Below are positions 16,129-24,805 of a DNA stretch of 33,299 nucleotides, piece after piece (position 1 is the first letter of the stretch; every line of letters starts with the position of its first letter). The notes beneath the pieces are model-generated. The model searched no databases. It was not told where the DNA came from and saw nothing but the letters and a program-made list of their open reading frames with translations. Source of the stretch: an uncultured bacterium (GTDB lineage Bacteria > Spirochaetota > UBA4802 > UB4802); contig CALEUQ010000062.1 in NCBI GenBank assembly GCA_937920495.1, forward strand, positions 1 through 33,299, read 5' to 3'. The translations under genes were made by a program, and so were the position numbers.

Positions 16129-17520
16129 TTGAAAAACAAGAAACTGTGGGGTGGCAGGTTTAGCCAAACTACATCAACCATAACTGAACAGATATCAAAA
16201 TCATTACATTTTGATGTACGTTTATACAGGCATGATATACAGGGCTCTATTGCACATGCCAGGATGCTTGCAAAGAATGGAATAATTTCACAGGAAGATT
16301 GCAATGCTATTATTGCTGGCTTGCAAACAATACAGAAAGAGATTGAAGAAGGAACTTTCCCTTTTAACGAAAAGCTTGAAGACATTCACATGAACATTGA
16401 AGCTAGATTAACTGAGCTTATTGGTGATGCAGGAAAAAAATTGCATACCGCACGTTCACGTAATGATCAGGTTGTTACAGATGTGCGGCTGTATTTAAAA
16501 GATGCAATTAAAGAAATAGAAAAGCTGTGTATTAATCTCATACAGATACTGATAAAAAAAGCTGAAGAACATACACACGTTATTATGCCCGGATATACAC
16601 ACATGCAGATTGCACAGCCGGTACGCTTCAGTCATCATCTCTTAGTATATGCGTGGGCATATCTGCGTGACCTTACTCGCTTGCGCAATGCGTACAATGC
16701 TACCGATGTTCTTCCTTTAGGAAGCGGAGCACTGGCAGGTGTTAACTATGACACTGACAGACACTATCTATCTGACGAACTTCAATTTGGAGCTGTCGCA
16801 CATAATTCTATGGACGCGGTAAGTGACAGGGATTTTATTGCCGACTTTTTGTACTTTGCTGCAATGGCTGGCATGCATTCTTCACGCTTATCTGAAGATT
16901 TGATAGTATGGTCAACTGCTGAATTTAATTTTATAAAGCTATCTGATTCAGTGACAACAGGATCATCGATAATGCCGCAGAAACGCAATCCTGATGTGGC
17001 TGAACTTATACGTGGAAAAACAGGAAGACTGTATGGCAATTTATTCACACTGCTTACAGTATTGAAAGGATTACCAATGACTTATAACCGCGATTTGCAG
17101 GAAGATAAAGAGCCGCTGTTTGATTCTATTGATACAGTAAAGATTGTACTGGAAGCCATGGCTGAGATGATTGACAATGTATCAGTAAATGATGAAGTAA
17201 CGAGAAAAGCTATATATAAAAATTTTTCCACTGCAACAGATATCGCTGATTATCTGGTTATGAAAGGCATTCCTTTCAGGCAGGCTCATGAAATTGTTGG
17301 TGCTATCGTGAAATATTGTGAGCAATATAACAAAGACTTTTTTACATTACCACTTAACGAGATACAATCATTCTCTGAAGCATTTGCTGCTGATGTGTAT
17401 GAATATCTTGATCCTGAAAAATCAACAGAACGAAAAAAGTCCTATGGAAGCACTTCTCTTGAAAGCATTGAAAATCAAATTAAATTATTAAAAGAAAAAT
17501 TACATGAATTCAGTCATTAA
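16129..17520 (+). CDS. argH: Argininosuccinate lyase
   Basis: A 463-residue enzyme of the fumarase/aspartase superfamily that splits argininosuccinate into arginine and fumarate, the last step of arginine synthesis. It starts LWGGRFSQTT, has TARSRNDQVVTDVRLYLKD, MPGYTHMQIAQPVRFSHHLL (the catalytic-base histidine region), LPLGSGALAGVNYDTDR and the superfamily signature TTGSSIMPQKRNPDVAELIRGK near residue 285. Length is normal. The start is a TTG: the only upstream in-frame ATG (16111) is followed at once by a stop, and TAAGGG lies at 16114-16119, nine bases before the TTG. No other arg gene is nearby. Confidence 0.95.
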   Translation: MKNKKLWGGRFSQTTSTITEQISKSLHFDVRLYRHDIQGSIAHARMLAKNGIISQEDCNAIIAGLQTIQKEIEEGTFPFNEKLEDIHMNIEARLTELIGDAGKKLHTARSRNDQVVTDVRLYLKDAIKEIEKLCINLIQILIKKAEEHTHVIMPGYTHMQIAQPVRFSHHLLVYAWAYLRDLTRLRNAYNATDVLPLGSGALAGVNYDTDRHYLSDELQFGAVAHNSMDAVSDRDFIADFLYFAAMAGMHSSRLSEDLIVWSTAEFNFIKLSDSVTTGSSIMPQKRNPDVAELIRGKTGRLYGNLFTLLTVLKGLPMTYNRDLQEDKEPLFDSIDTVKIVLEAMAEMIDNVSVNDEVTRKAIYKNFSTATDIADYLVMKGIPFRQAHEIVGAIVKYCEQYNKDFFTLPLNEIQSFSEAFAADVYEYLDPEKSTERKKSYGSTSLESIENQIKLLKEKLHEFSH

Positions 17521-17741
17521 TACCATATTATTCTGATGCGATAGCTGCAAAACAGATTCTAGGCGCAATAAAGACACACACAGGTGATATAGACATCAGG
17601 CAGGTATCAATTACAGAAGATGTGGAAAATCACACATTGGATCTGGTTGTTCATTGTCGTATGGATGAAGATTTCAGCATACGTATGCTGTTTGATGAGA
17701 TAAAACAGTTGGGTTATATCAAAAAGATAAAGATAGATTGA
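17508..17741 (+). pseudogene. Start-less 77-codon coding-like frame after argH
   Basis: An open frame overlaps the last codons of argH and runs to a TGA at 17741. Its translation is protein-like (SDAIAAKQILGAIKTHTGD, then SITEDVENHTLDLVVHC, ending LGYIKKIKID), with alternating strands and helices as in an ACT-like or MgtC C-terminal domain. No ATG, GTG or TTG opens it; only ATT (17508) or ATA (17520) could, and the internal ATG comes too late. I read it as the surviving C-terminal part of a lost gene, possibly of the MgtC/SapB type. A rare ATT start is the alternative. Confidence 0.35.
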
Positions 17742-17862
17742 TGATTATACATTAGTATATTCATACAAGATAAGACGACATTTATGTAAAAAATTTCTTA
17801 TTATAGTATGCTTTAAAAAAGAATATAATTTCCTTATCAATTAATAATGTTCAAGAAAAATG

Positions 17863-17891
17863 TTGACTAAATTATATTTGATGATTATATT
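17863..17891 (+). promoter_or_regulatory. Sigma-70 promoter of the toxin-antitoxin pair
   Basis: TTGACT (17863-17868) and TATATT (17886-17891) are separated by exactly 17 bases, and transcription would start about 25 bases before the antitoxin ATG at 17924. AbrB-type antitoxins bind their own promoter, so the AT-rich stretch around the -10 box is the expected operator; I see no clear dyad. Confidence 0.6.
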
Positions 17892-17923
17892 GTATTAAGA
17901 AAATAAATCGATCGGGTTATAGT

Positions 17924-18130
17924 ATGAATATAATAACTGTTTCACCTAAATTCCAAATTGTTATACCGAAGCACATAAGGAAAAGATTAAACATTAAACC
18001 AGGACAGAAAATGCAAATATTGGAATACAACGGTCGCATTGAGCTTATTCTTGAAAAGGACTTATCTGAACTACGAGGATTTGTTAAAGGAATTAAAACA
18101 GAATTTAAAAGAGAAGAGGATAGGTTTTGA
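17924..18130 (+). CDS. AbrB/MazE-type antitoxin (VapB-like)
   Basis: A 68-residue SpoVT/AbrB swapped-hairpin DNA-binding protein: ITVSPKFQIVIPKHIRKRLN followed by IKPGQKMQILEYNGRIELI is the complete AbrB fold. The C-terminal 20 residues (RGFVKGIKTEFKREEDRF) are the expected toxin-binding tail. Its stop overlaps the start of the PIN-domain gene by four bases, the classical arrangement of a type II pair, where the antitoxin neutralises the toxin and represses the operon. Confidence 0.88.
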   Translation: MNIITVSPKFQIVIPKHIRKRLNIKPGQKMQILEYNGRIELILEKDLSELRGFVKGIKTEFKREEDRF

Positions 18131-18510
18131 ATATTGTAGATTCATCTGGTTGGTTAGCATATTTTGCAGATGAACCAGGAGCAAAATATTTTGCGGAGCC
18201 TTTGAGCAATGAAAAATTGCTTATAGTCCCTGTTATAACTATTTATGAGGTTTATAAAGTGATACTCAGGGAAGCTGGAGAGGATAGTGCAATACAGGCT
18301 ATAACAGCAATGCAGAAAGGAAATGTAATTCCCCTAACGCCTGAGTTAGCTATATTTGCAGCAAGAATAAGTAATACATATAATTTACCAATGGCTGATA
18401 GTATAATACTTGCTACTGCTGAAGAATATAAAGCGACAATATGGACTCATGATAAAGATTTTAAAAAATTTAAGAACGTTAAATATTTTGAAAAAACAAA
18501 GAGTAATTAG
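18127..18510 (+). CDS. PIN-domain toxin (VapC-like ribonuclease)
   Basis: A 127-residue PIN-domain protein expected to cut specific RNAs with bound Mg2+ or Mn2+. The four acidic active-site residues are all present: Asp5 (NIVDSSGWLAYF), Glu41 (ITIYEVYKV), Asp91 (LPMADSIILATA) and Asp109 (WTHDKDF). Length is normal. It starts with TTG overlapping the antitoxin stop, so its output depends on antitoxin translation. The active-site set is intact, so the system is probably functional. The target RNA cannot be told. Confidence 0.88.
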   Translation: MNIVDSSGWLAYFADEPGAKYFAEPLSNEKLLIVPVITIYEVYKVILREAGEDSAIQAITAMQKGNVIPLTPELAIFAARISNTYNLPMADSIILATAEEYKATIWTHDKDFKKFKNVKYFEKTKSN

Positions 18511-18526
18511 TTGCATAAGTTTGGTT

Positions 18527-19225
18527 TTATTTGTTGTGTAGTTTTTCAATTAATAATTTAGCTAATTCCATATCTTCATTTGTGGTTATTTTTATGTTTG
18601 TATAAAAATTACCTGTTATAGCCTTAACTGTATATCCTGCCATCATAACTAACGATACATCATCAGTTGCATTGGTAATATTCTTCTGGAGTGCTTTTGT
18701 ATGCGCATCAATAATGATTGAATACCGGAAACACTGTGGTGTTTGTGCAGTAAAAAGTGATGTACGGGGTAACACATCCAGTACTGTACTATCAGAAATT
18801 TGTGCAATTGTTTCCTTAACGGGTATATATATGCCACATGCACCATGCTGTTGTGTTGTTGCAATGCACTGTTGAATCATGGCATGAGTTATGAATGGGC
18901 GGGCAGCATCATGAATTAATACTATATCATTTGCTTCAAAATCATAGGCATTTAATGCATTGAAACATGATTCCTGGCGTGTTTGCCCGCCGTTTGTAAT
19001 AATAATGTGACTATCAGGAAAATAATTGTGAAGTATATGGTTTAGTTGTTGTGTGTAATCAGGATGAATGGCTATAATTATTGATTCTATCACACCTGAT
19101 GTGATAAATGTTTCAATTGACCATGCAACGAGTGGTTTGGTACCAAGCTGTAAAAATTGTTTTGGGACAGCACTTCCCATACGCTGCCCCATTCCACCTG
19201 CTACAATAATGGCATGATGTTTCAC
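18527..19225 (-). CDS. ispD: 2-C-methyl-D-erythritol 4-phosphate cytidylyltransferase
   Basis: A 232-residue nucleotidyltransferase of the MEP isoprenoid pathway, joining CTP and methylerythritol phosphate. Seen: the CTP-binding loop AIIVAGGMGQRMGSAVPKQFL at the start (split here as AGGMGQRMG and PKQFL), GGQTRQESCFNAL, VLIHDAARPFIT, ATDDVSLVMMAGY and the C-terminal IKITTNEDMELAKLLI. All match IspD. It overlaps the flavodoxin gene by four bases (ATGA), so the two are cotranscribed. ispF, often its neighbour, is not in the window. It ends 17 bases from the convergent toxin gene. Confidence 0.93.
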   Translation of the reverse strand: MKHHAIIVAGGMGQRMGSAVPKQFLQLGTKPLVAWSIETFITSGVIESIIIAIHPDYTQQLNHILHNYFPDSHIIITNGGQTRQESCFNALNAYDFEANDIVLIHDAARPFITHAMIQQCIATTQQHGACGIYIPVKETIAQISDSTVLDVLPRTSLFTAQTPQCFRYSIIIDAHTKALQKNITNATDDVSLVMMAGYTVKAITGNFYTNIKITTNEDMELAKLLIEKLHNK

Positions 19226-19713
19226 TGCAATTCCCAGATCTTTTTAGCTAACTCTGCAACACGCTTTCCAAGGAGTGCTGCATTCCTCTTTGTCTTTTCG
19301 TCGGGGGTGCCGCTACAGGATACACCATAGTGACCTGTTGCTTCCATAGGATCACCAACGATTATCATGCCATAAATAAGCATAGCCTGTAATATTGAGA
19401 GCAGTGTAGTTTCTTTACCACCTGAAGGATCGCTTGAAGTGGCAAATGCTGCACCAATCTTGTTTTCCATCTTTCTGCGAATGATAACATAATCATCAAA
19501 GAGGCGTTTCAATTCCGCTGCCATTGTTCCAAAGTATACTGGGGAACCTGCTATTATACCATGCGAGTTAAGAAAATCATCTTTGGTTACTTCTTCTGTT
19601 GAGCGCAAAATACATTGTGCGCCTTCAACCTTTTTAACACCATCAGCAATAGCTCTGGCAAGCTCCTGCGTGTTGCCTGAACGTGAGTAATATAAAATCA
19701 AGATCTGAACCAT
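19222..19713 (-). CDS. Flavodoxin-family protein (WrbA-like)
   Basis: A 163-residue flavodoxin-fold protein. ILYYSRSGNTQELARAIADG is the FMN phosphate loop, GSPVYFGTMAAELKRLFDD the second flavin loop, and the C-terminal GDPMEATGHYGVSCSGTPDE is typical of WrbA-like NAD(P)H:quinone oxidoreductases. It could also be a simple electron carrier. GAGAGGT lies six bases before the ATG. It is coupled to ispD by a four-base overlap. The MEP pathway does need electrons from flavodoxin at IspG and IspH, but a functional link here is only suggestive. Confidence 0.85.
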   Translation of the reverse strand: MVQILILYYSRSGNTQELARAIADGVKKVEGAQCILRSTEEVTKDDFLNSHGIIAGSPVYFGTMAAELKRLFDDYVIIRRKMENKIGAAFATSSDPSGGKETTLLSILQAMLIYGMIIVGDPMEATGHYGVSCSGTPDEKTKRNAALLGKRVAELAKKIWELQ

Positions 19714-19744
19714 GGCACACCTCTCATCAAAATTCAGTAAAAGT

Positions 19745-19772
19745 CATAGTGATATATAAATACATCACTATG
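19745..19772. promoter_or_regulatory. Inverted repeat in the flavodoxin/aminotransferase divergent region
   Basis: CATAGTGAT (19745-19753) and ATCACTATG (19764-19772) form a perfect nine-base inverted repeat with a ten-base spacer, 32 bases before the flavodoxin ATG on the minus strand, where an operator would sit. A repeat of this size can arise by chance in AT-rich DNA. A TTGACT at 19920-19925 is a possible -35 box for the aminotransferase. Confidence 0.3.
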
Positions 19773-19991
19773 TATTTCTAAATGCAAATTTGAAAACAAG
19801 ATATTACAAATTGTCTCCGCCATAGTGAGCAACGGAGTGCTATGCATTATTTATAAAATAATCCGTAGGTATATATTTGTCAATCATTACCCAATATTTT
19901 TGCGATAGTAACTGTAAAATTGACTTGTCATAAAATTTAATTAATGTTTTCGTGTAACAAGAATTTTATGTAATGGTGAGCGTGTACTTCC

Positions 19992-21149
19992 ATGAACTAT
20001 CGCACAATGGTATCAAAGCGAGCAAATGAATTTACCTCATTCATTGTGATGGATGTCATGGCAAAGGCCGAAGAGTTAGAACGAAAAGGTGAACATGTCA
20101 TTCACCTGGAAGTTGGCGAGCCTGATTTTATGACTCCACATGTAATTGAAGAAGCTGCAATAGAAGCATTAAAAAAACAAAAGATAAAATATACACATGC
20201 GTTAGGATTACTTGAATTGCGCCAGGCTATTTGCCAGTACTATTATGATGAGTATAAAGTTTTACTGTCACCTGACCAGATACTTGTTACCACAGGCACA
20301 TCTCCTGCTTTGCTTTTTGTAATGCTTGCAATACTAAATTCAGGTGAGGATGTTATTGTGTCAAACCCACGCTATCCCTGTTATCAAAATTTTATCATTG
20401 CAGCAGGTGGAGTGGTAAATGAGATAGTGACATACCCGGAAGAAGGTTTTCAGTACAGACCAAATGACATTAAGAAAAAAATTACCCCAAAAACAAAAGC
20501 TATTATCATAAATTCACCCTGCAATCCTACAGGTATTGTGATGAGCAAAGAAGCATTGCAGGCAATAGCTCAGTTTGAAAAGCAATTTATTATTTCCGAT
20601 GAAATTTACCATGGGCTTGTATATAAGGACAGAGCGCATTCAATTTTAGAGTTTACTGATAAGGCATTTGTCATAAATGGTTTTTCCAAGCTCTATGCAA
20701 TGACGGGATGGAGGCTGGGCTATTGCATATTCCCAAAGGAATTTACAAAAGTAATGCAGCGGATTCATCAGAACTTTATGATATCGGCTAACAACTTTGT
20801 GCAATGGGCAGGAATTGCAGCACTAAAGTATGCAAAGCCGGATATTGAAACAATGCGGCACACGTACAATGAAAGACGTGAATACATGATACAGCGCCTG
20901 AAGCAAATGGGGTTTACAATCCATGTTGAACCAACAGGCGCGTTCTATGTGTTTGCAGATGCCCGTGCATTCTGTAGTGATTCGTATAAAGAAGCATTTA
21001 ATATTATAGAAAAAGTAAAAGTAGGCGTTACTCCAGGCATTGACTTTGGCAGTGCAGGCGAGGGCTTCCTTCGTTTTTCCTATGCAACGTCACTTGAAAA
21101 TATTGAAGAAGGGTTAAACAGGATCGAAAAGTATTTAAAAGAGAGATAA
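19992..21149 (+). CDS. Class I/II pyridoxal-phosphate aminotransferase
   Basis: A 385-residue aspartate-aminotransferase-like enzyme. Key residues are visible: Asn178 in INSPCNPTG, Asp203 and Tyr206 in ISDEIYHGLVY, the PLP lysine Lys233 in NGFSKLYAMTGWRLGY, and the substrate-carboxylate arginine in the C-terminal FLRFSYATSLENI. The substrate is not clear; the sequence resembles the AspC/YbdL-type group that includes many general amino-acid transaminases. The ATG at 19992 has only a weak GGTGAG upstream. It is a single gene, convergent with the oxidoreductase six bases away. Confidence 0.88.
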   Translation: MNYRTMVSKRANEFTSFIVMDVMAKAEELERKGEHVIHLEVGEPDFMTPHVIEEAAIEALKKQKIKYTHALGLLELRQAICQYYYDEYKVLLSPDQILVTTGTSPALLFVMLAILNSGEDVIVSNPRYPCYQNFIIAAGGVVNEIVTYPEEGFQYRPNDIKKKITPKTKAIIINSPCNPTGIVMSKEALQAIAQFEKQFIISDEIYHGLVYKDRAHSILEFTDKAFVINGFSKLYAMTGWRLGYCIFPKEFTKVMQRIHQNFMISANNFVQWAGIAALKYAKPDIETMRHTYNERREYMIQRLKQMGFTIHVEPTGAFYVFADARAFCSDSYKEAFNIIEKVKVGVTPGIDFGSAGEGFLRFSYATSLENIEEGLNRIEKYLKER

Positions 21150-21155
21150 ATAAAA

Positions 21156-22325
21156 TTACACAAACAACTTGATAAGGTCATTTATTTCAGCTTTGCGTTC
21201 CATGACATTGCGCGCAAGTTTTATGATATTCATGTCGCCGATAACAATTGCGGCAAGGGGTTCGTTTTCAGAATATAAAAATTTTACATACACACTATCG
21301 GCTTTGTGAACTATGGATTTGGTACCATCTTTATTGAAGTCACCTGCTGAGTATAGATCAATACCTGTTATTTTCAGTAACACTGAAAGCAATGTACCCG
21401 TATATTCCTGCCTGGCACCAGCCATATTTAATCCTGCTAATTTGCCCTGTTCACGAGCGGCAGGCCATATCCCATAGCATATCCCATTGTACTCGGTAGG
21501 ATCACCGGCAGCAAAAATATCGGGATTAGATGTCTCAAGATGGTTATTTATGATAATGCCGCGGTTAACTGCAAGGCCTGCATTTTTAGCAAGCTCAACC
21601 TGTGGTTTAATTCCCATTGAAAATATCACAGTGCCTGCTTCAAGCTGTGTGCCTGATTTGCAGATGACTTTTTCAACGGAACTATCGCCCACAATTTCCG
21701 TAACCGAATCTGCCAATACAAACTGTAAGCCCTTCTGTTCAAGAAGCTTTTTAATAATTGCTGCACCATCATTATCAAGCTGGCGGGGAAGAAGCCTGTC
21801 AAAAAACTCAATGACCGTTACATTGCATCCACGCTTGTATAAACTGTATGCAGTTTCAAGCCCTAACAAACCACCACCAACTATTACTACCTGTTTGTTG
21901 GTGGTAGCGTTGATGTGATTAATGATAGCATCTGCATCATCAATGGTTCGGACACTGAACACACCCTGTAACGTGATACCCGGTATTGATGGCATGGTGG
22001 GAATTGCACCGGTGGCAATACAAAGTTTATCGTACCTGATCTTTGAGCCATGATGTAATGTGATGTGTTTGGTCTTTGTATCAATATCAATAACATTTGT
22101 TTTAAACAACACTTCAATGTGTTTTTCGTCATACATTGCAGGCTTGTAAATATAGAGATTCTCCGGCTTAATATCGCCCGCTAAGTATTCTATAAGGCGT
22201 GGGCGATAGTACATGTGATGAGCTGATTGCGTAATAACAGTTATTGCCGAAGAGCTGTCCAGCGAACGGATTGCTAACGCTGCTTCAGTTCCTGCAACGC
22301 CATTACCAATAATGCAGTAGTGCAT
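21156..22325 (-). CDS. FAD/NAD(P)-dependent pyridine nucleotide-disulfide oxidoreductase
   Basis: A 389-residue flavoprotein with two dinucleotide folds: CIIGNGVAGTEAALAIR at the start (FAD) and VVIVGGGLLGLETAYSLYKRG near residue 145 (NADH), plus the FAD motif NPDIFAAGDPTEYNG. There is no redox-active CxxxxC in the first domain. It resembles rubredoxin or ferredoxin reductases and the N-terminal part of NirB, rather than glutathione or thioredoxin reductases. The C-terminal 80 residues are the matching small domain. The electron acceptor is unknown and no rubredoxin lies nearby. AGGAGG lies seven bases before the ATG. Confidence 0.85.
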   Translation of the reverse strand: MHYCIIGNGVAGTEAALAIRSLDSSSAITVITQSAHHMYYRPRLIEYLAGDIKPENLYIYKPAMYDEKHIEVLFKTNVIDIDTKTKHITLHHGSKIRYDKLCIATGAIPTMPSIPGITLQGVFSVRTIDDADAIINHINATTNKQVVIVGGGLLGLETAYSLYKRGCNVTVIEFFDRLLPRQLDNDGAAIIKKLLEQKGLQFVLADSVTEIVGDSSVEKVICKSGTQLEAGTVIFSMGIKPQVELAKNAGLAVNRGIIINNHLETSNPDIFAAGDPTEYNGICYGIWPAAREQGKLAGLNMAGARQEYTGTLLSVLLKITGIDLYSAGDFNKDGTKSIVHKADSVYVKFLYSENEPLAAIVIGDMNIIKLARNVMERKAEINDLIKLFV

Positions 22326-22799
22326 GGATTTCCTCCTGTGTTGAGACTTATTTATTGAAGTGATGCGGATGTTTTATGTCAATTAAATATTACAATTATT
22401 TTAGATATAATTAGATATAAAATATGAGTATAGTGGATTATCATTTTGCCGCCATAGTGACATCTACTCAAGGCATTGTGTTATAACTCTCTGCCATTTT
22501 TTTAGGCTTTTTTGTTCTAAACTACGTATTACTCTGCTTATCAATCCGTCCCTTGCAACTACTGTAACTTTAACAGTTTAGTCTATGTTCAGGCTTTGCA
22601 ATTGTATGCTATTAGTTTTTCAATTAAATCAAAAATCGCTTCATTGTTTTGTTTAAAAAGTTTTGGTAATTCAATATGATTTAAGTGTCATAATATGGAA
22701 AACATATTGATAAATTTGATAGTCGTATTTATTCTTAAAAAAGTTTATGAATAGTTGCTTTAATATTTTATTATTTCTTTACATTCCCTTTAAAAAATC
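22326..22799. other. AT-rich intergenic region before the pst locus
   Basis: No gene is supported. On the minus strand, a 32-codon tail (LPKLFKQNNEAIFDLIEKLI, ending at a TGA near 22585) looks protein-like, but a stop lies just upstream and I see no extension. The rest is AT-rich with short T-runs. The pst promoter begins at its right end. Confidence 0.4.
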
Positions 22800-22861
22800 T
22801 TGACCTTATGTAAATTTAATGATAAAGTACCATATTTCGTTATTTGGCAAAATATGGTACT
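22800..22861 (+). promoter_or_regulatory. pst promoter with overlapping 12-base inverted repeat
   Basis: TTGACC (22800-22805) and TAAAGT (22823-22828) are 17 bases apart and form a plausible sigma-70 promoter. The perfect inverted repeat AGTACCATATTT (22826-22837) and AAATATGGTACT (22850-22861), spacer 12 bases, starts within the -10 box and covers the transcription start, the place of a repressor operator. It could also form an RNA stem just ahead of the AGGAGG at 22877. It does not resemble a PhoB box. The arsR gene at the end of this operon is a natural candidate for the regulator. Confidence 0.55.
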
Positions 22862-22892
22862 AATCTATAAATTATCAGGAGGATGTAGTATC

Positions 22893-23882
22893 ATGAAGGA
22901 TTCTTTGAGAATTATTGTTCCCATACTACTGATTGGGGTAGTAACATTGTTTTTACTGTCATGTAGTTCAAAGCCTGTAACAACAGTTACAGTAGATGGC
23001 TCAAGCACAGTATATCCCATTACCGAGGCTGTTGCAGAAGAATTCCAGAAGGAAAACAAAGGTATTCGTGTTACTGTTGGGATATCTGGCACTGGTGGTG
23101 GATTTAAGAAATTTTATGGTGGTGAAATAGACATTACAGGAGCATCACGACCAATGAAGAAAATTGAACAAGAGGAATGTGCTAAAAACGGTATTGAATT
23201 TATTGAGCTACCAGTTGCGTATGATGGTCTGGCTGTTGTAGTGAATCCTCAAAATGATTGGTGTAAAAGTATGACAGTTGCCGAGCTTAAGAAACTCTGG
23301 GCACCGGAAGCACAGGGAAAGATTACTAAGTGGAGTCAGATCAGGGCAGGTTGGCCAGATGAAAATATCAGATTATATGGAGCTGGTGTTGATAGTGGCA
23401 CATACGATTATTTCACTGAAGCTATTGTTGGGAAGGAACATTCCAGTAGAGGTGATTTTACTGCTAGTGAGGATGATAATGTGCTGGTGCAGGGAATTGC
23501 AGGCGATAAATATGCCTTAGGTTTTTTTGGTTTGGCATATTATGAGGAAAACAAAGATAAACTTAAGCTTGTGGCCATTGATAATGGGAAAGGAGCAGTT
23601 TATCCAAGCCTTGAGACTGTGAAAAATGGAACCTACCAACCACTCTCACGGCCACTCTTTGTTTATGTACGCAAAGATGCACTTGAAAAGAAACCCGAAG
23701 TAAAGGCTTTTGTTGAATTTTATCTGAAACATGCTGGGAAATTATCCAAACAGGTTGGATACATTCCTCTTCCAGAAAATGTTTATGCGCTTGTAGAAAA
23801 ACGAGTTGCTAATCTCAAAACTGGAACTGTGTTTTCAGGATCCAAGGTGGGTGTATCTATTGAACAGCTTTTAAGTAAATAA
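22893..23882 (+). CDS. pstS: Phosphate-binding lipoprotein of the Pst transporter
   Basis: A 329-residue extracytoplasmic binding protein that delivers phosphate to PstCA. It begins with a lipoprotein signal (lipobox LLSC, Cys24) and then shows the PstS pattern [44 protein letters not shown], and [14 protein letters not shown]. It belongs to the long PstS type common outside enterobacteria. The frame extends to a TTG at 22800, but AGGAGG ten bases before the ATG at 22893 and the signal peptide fix the start. Whether it discriminates between phosphate and arsenate cannot be read from the sequence by eye. Confidence 0.94.
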   Translation: MKDSLRIIVPILLIGVVTLFLLSCSSKPVTTVTVDGSSTVYPITEAVAEEFQKENKGIRVTVGISGTGGGFKKFYGGEIDITGASRPMKKIEQEECAKNGIEFIELPVAYDGLAVVVNPQNDWCKSMTVAELKKLWAPEAQGKITKWSQIRAGWPDENIRLYGAGVDSGTYDYFTEAIVGKEHSSRGDFTASEDDNVLVQGIAGDKYALGFFGLAYYEENKDKLKLVAIDNGKGAVYPSLETVKNGTYQPLSRPLFVYVRKDALEKKPEVKAFVEFYLKHAGKLSKQVGYIPLPENVYALVEKRVANLKTGTVFSGSKVGVSIEQLLSK

Positions 23883-23893
23883 CCATTACAGCG

Positions 23894-24805
23894 ATGATGA
23901 AAACTGAACAACAAGAATTGTTTACAAAACGAACCTTGACAGAACGATGGATATCCGCCGTATTATTTGCATGCGCGGCGGTATCCATTGCTGTTACAGC
24001 AGGAATTGTCATGGTTCTTTTGTTTGAAACAAAAGAATTTTTCAGCAAAGTATCTTTTGGACAGTTTTTTCTGGACACACAATGGACACCCCTTTTTGCT
24101 CAAAAACACTTTGGTATCTGGCCATTATTTGTAGGGACATTGCTGACCAGTTTTTTTGCTATGATCACTGCTATCCCTATGGGTCTTTTAATTGCAATTT
24201 TTTTAAGCGAATATGCTCCCGAACAGTTGAGGCGTATATTAAAGCCTATTGTGGAAATACTTGCAGGGATACCCACCGTAGTATATGGTTACTTTGCTCT
24301 GACTTTTGTAACACCACTGCTCCAAAAGGTTATACCTGATCTGGCTGGTTTTAATTCACTTTCTCCTGGTATTGTAATGGGCATAATGATCACACCCATT
24401 GTTGCTTCATTGAGCGAGGATGCAATCTATTCGGTACCAGCATCACTTCGTGAGGGTGCGCTTGCATTAGGATCCACGCGACTGCGGGCAATTCGATATA
24501 TAATACTACCAACGGCGTTCTCGGGGATAGCGGCCTCGTTCATACTGGGAATATCACGTGCTGTGGGCGAAACAATGATAGTGGCAATAGCCGCCGGGCA
24601 ACAACCTATTCTTACTTTTGATCCACGAGTTCCAATTGAAACGATGACCGCGTATATAGTCCAGGTTAGTCTTGGGGATACTCCTCATGGGACGCTTGAA
24701 TATAATACTATTTTTGCTGTAGGATCAATGTTATTTATTATAACTATGATCTTTAACCTTATTTCCTTTTACCTGCGCAAAAAGATTCTCAAGGGGTATA
24801 TCTAA
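23894..24805 (+). CDS. pstC: Phosphate ABC transporter permease PstC
   Basis: A 303-residue inner-membrane permease with six helices. The conserved [17 protein letters not shown], the cytoplasmic loop [25 protein letters not shown] (ATP-binding-protein contact) and [19 protein letters not shown] identify it as PstC. It starts 11 bases after pstS, at a double ATG, and its stop overlaps the pstA start (TAATG), so pstC and pstA are translationally coupled. Length is normal. Confidence 0.94.
   Translation: MMKTEQQELFTKRTLTERWISAVLFACAAVSIAVTAGIVMVLLFETKEFFSKVSFGQFFLDTQWTPLFAQKHFGIWPLFVGTLLTSFFAMITAIPMGLLIAIFLSEYAPEQLRRILKPIVEILAGIPTVVYGYFALTFVTPLLQKVIPDLAGFNSLSPGIVMGIMITPIVASLSEDAIYSVPASLREGALALGSTRLRAIRYIILPTAFSGIAASFILGISRAVGETMIVAIAAGQQPILTFDPRVPIETMTAYIVQVSLGDTPHGTLEYNTIFAVGSMLFIITMIFNLISFYLRKKILKGYI

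Noticed and set aside
17500-17520. Programmed frameshift from argH into the 77-codon frame.
   Set aside because: The shift would have to occur between 17507 and 17518, where there is no slippery heptamer, and argH already has its normal length.
19817-22460. The 12-mer CCGCCATAGTGA occurs at 19817-19828 and at 22449-22460, both between genes.
   Set aside because: In a window of this size several shared 12-mers are expected by chance, and the flanks do not match, so it is not a supported repeat family.
22585-22690. Minus-strand 32-codon tail reading LPKLFKQNNEAIFDLIEKLI.
   Set aside because: It is protein-like but bounded by a stop directly upstream, has no start codon, and I find no continuation in other frames; too short to call a pseudogene.
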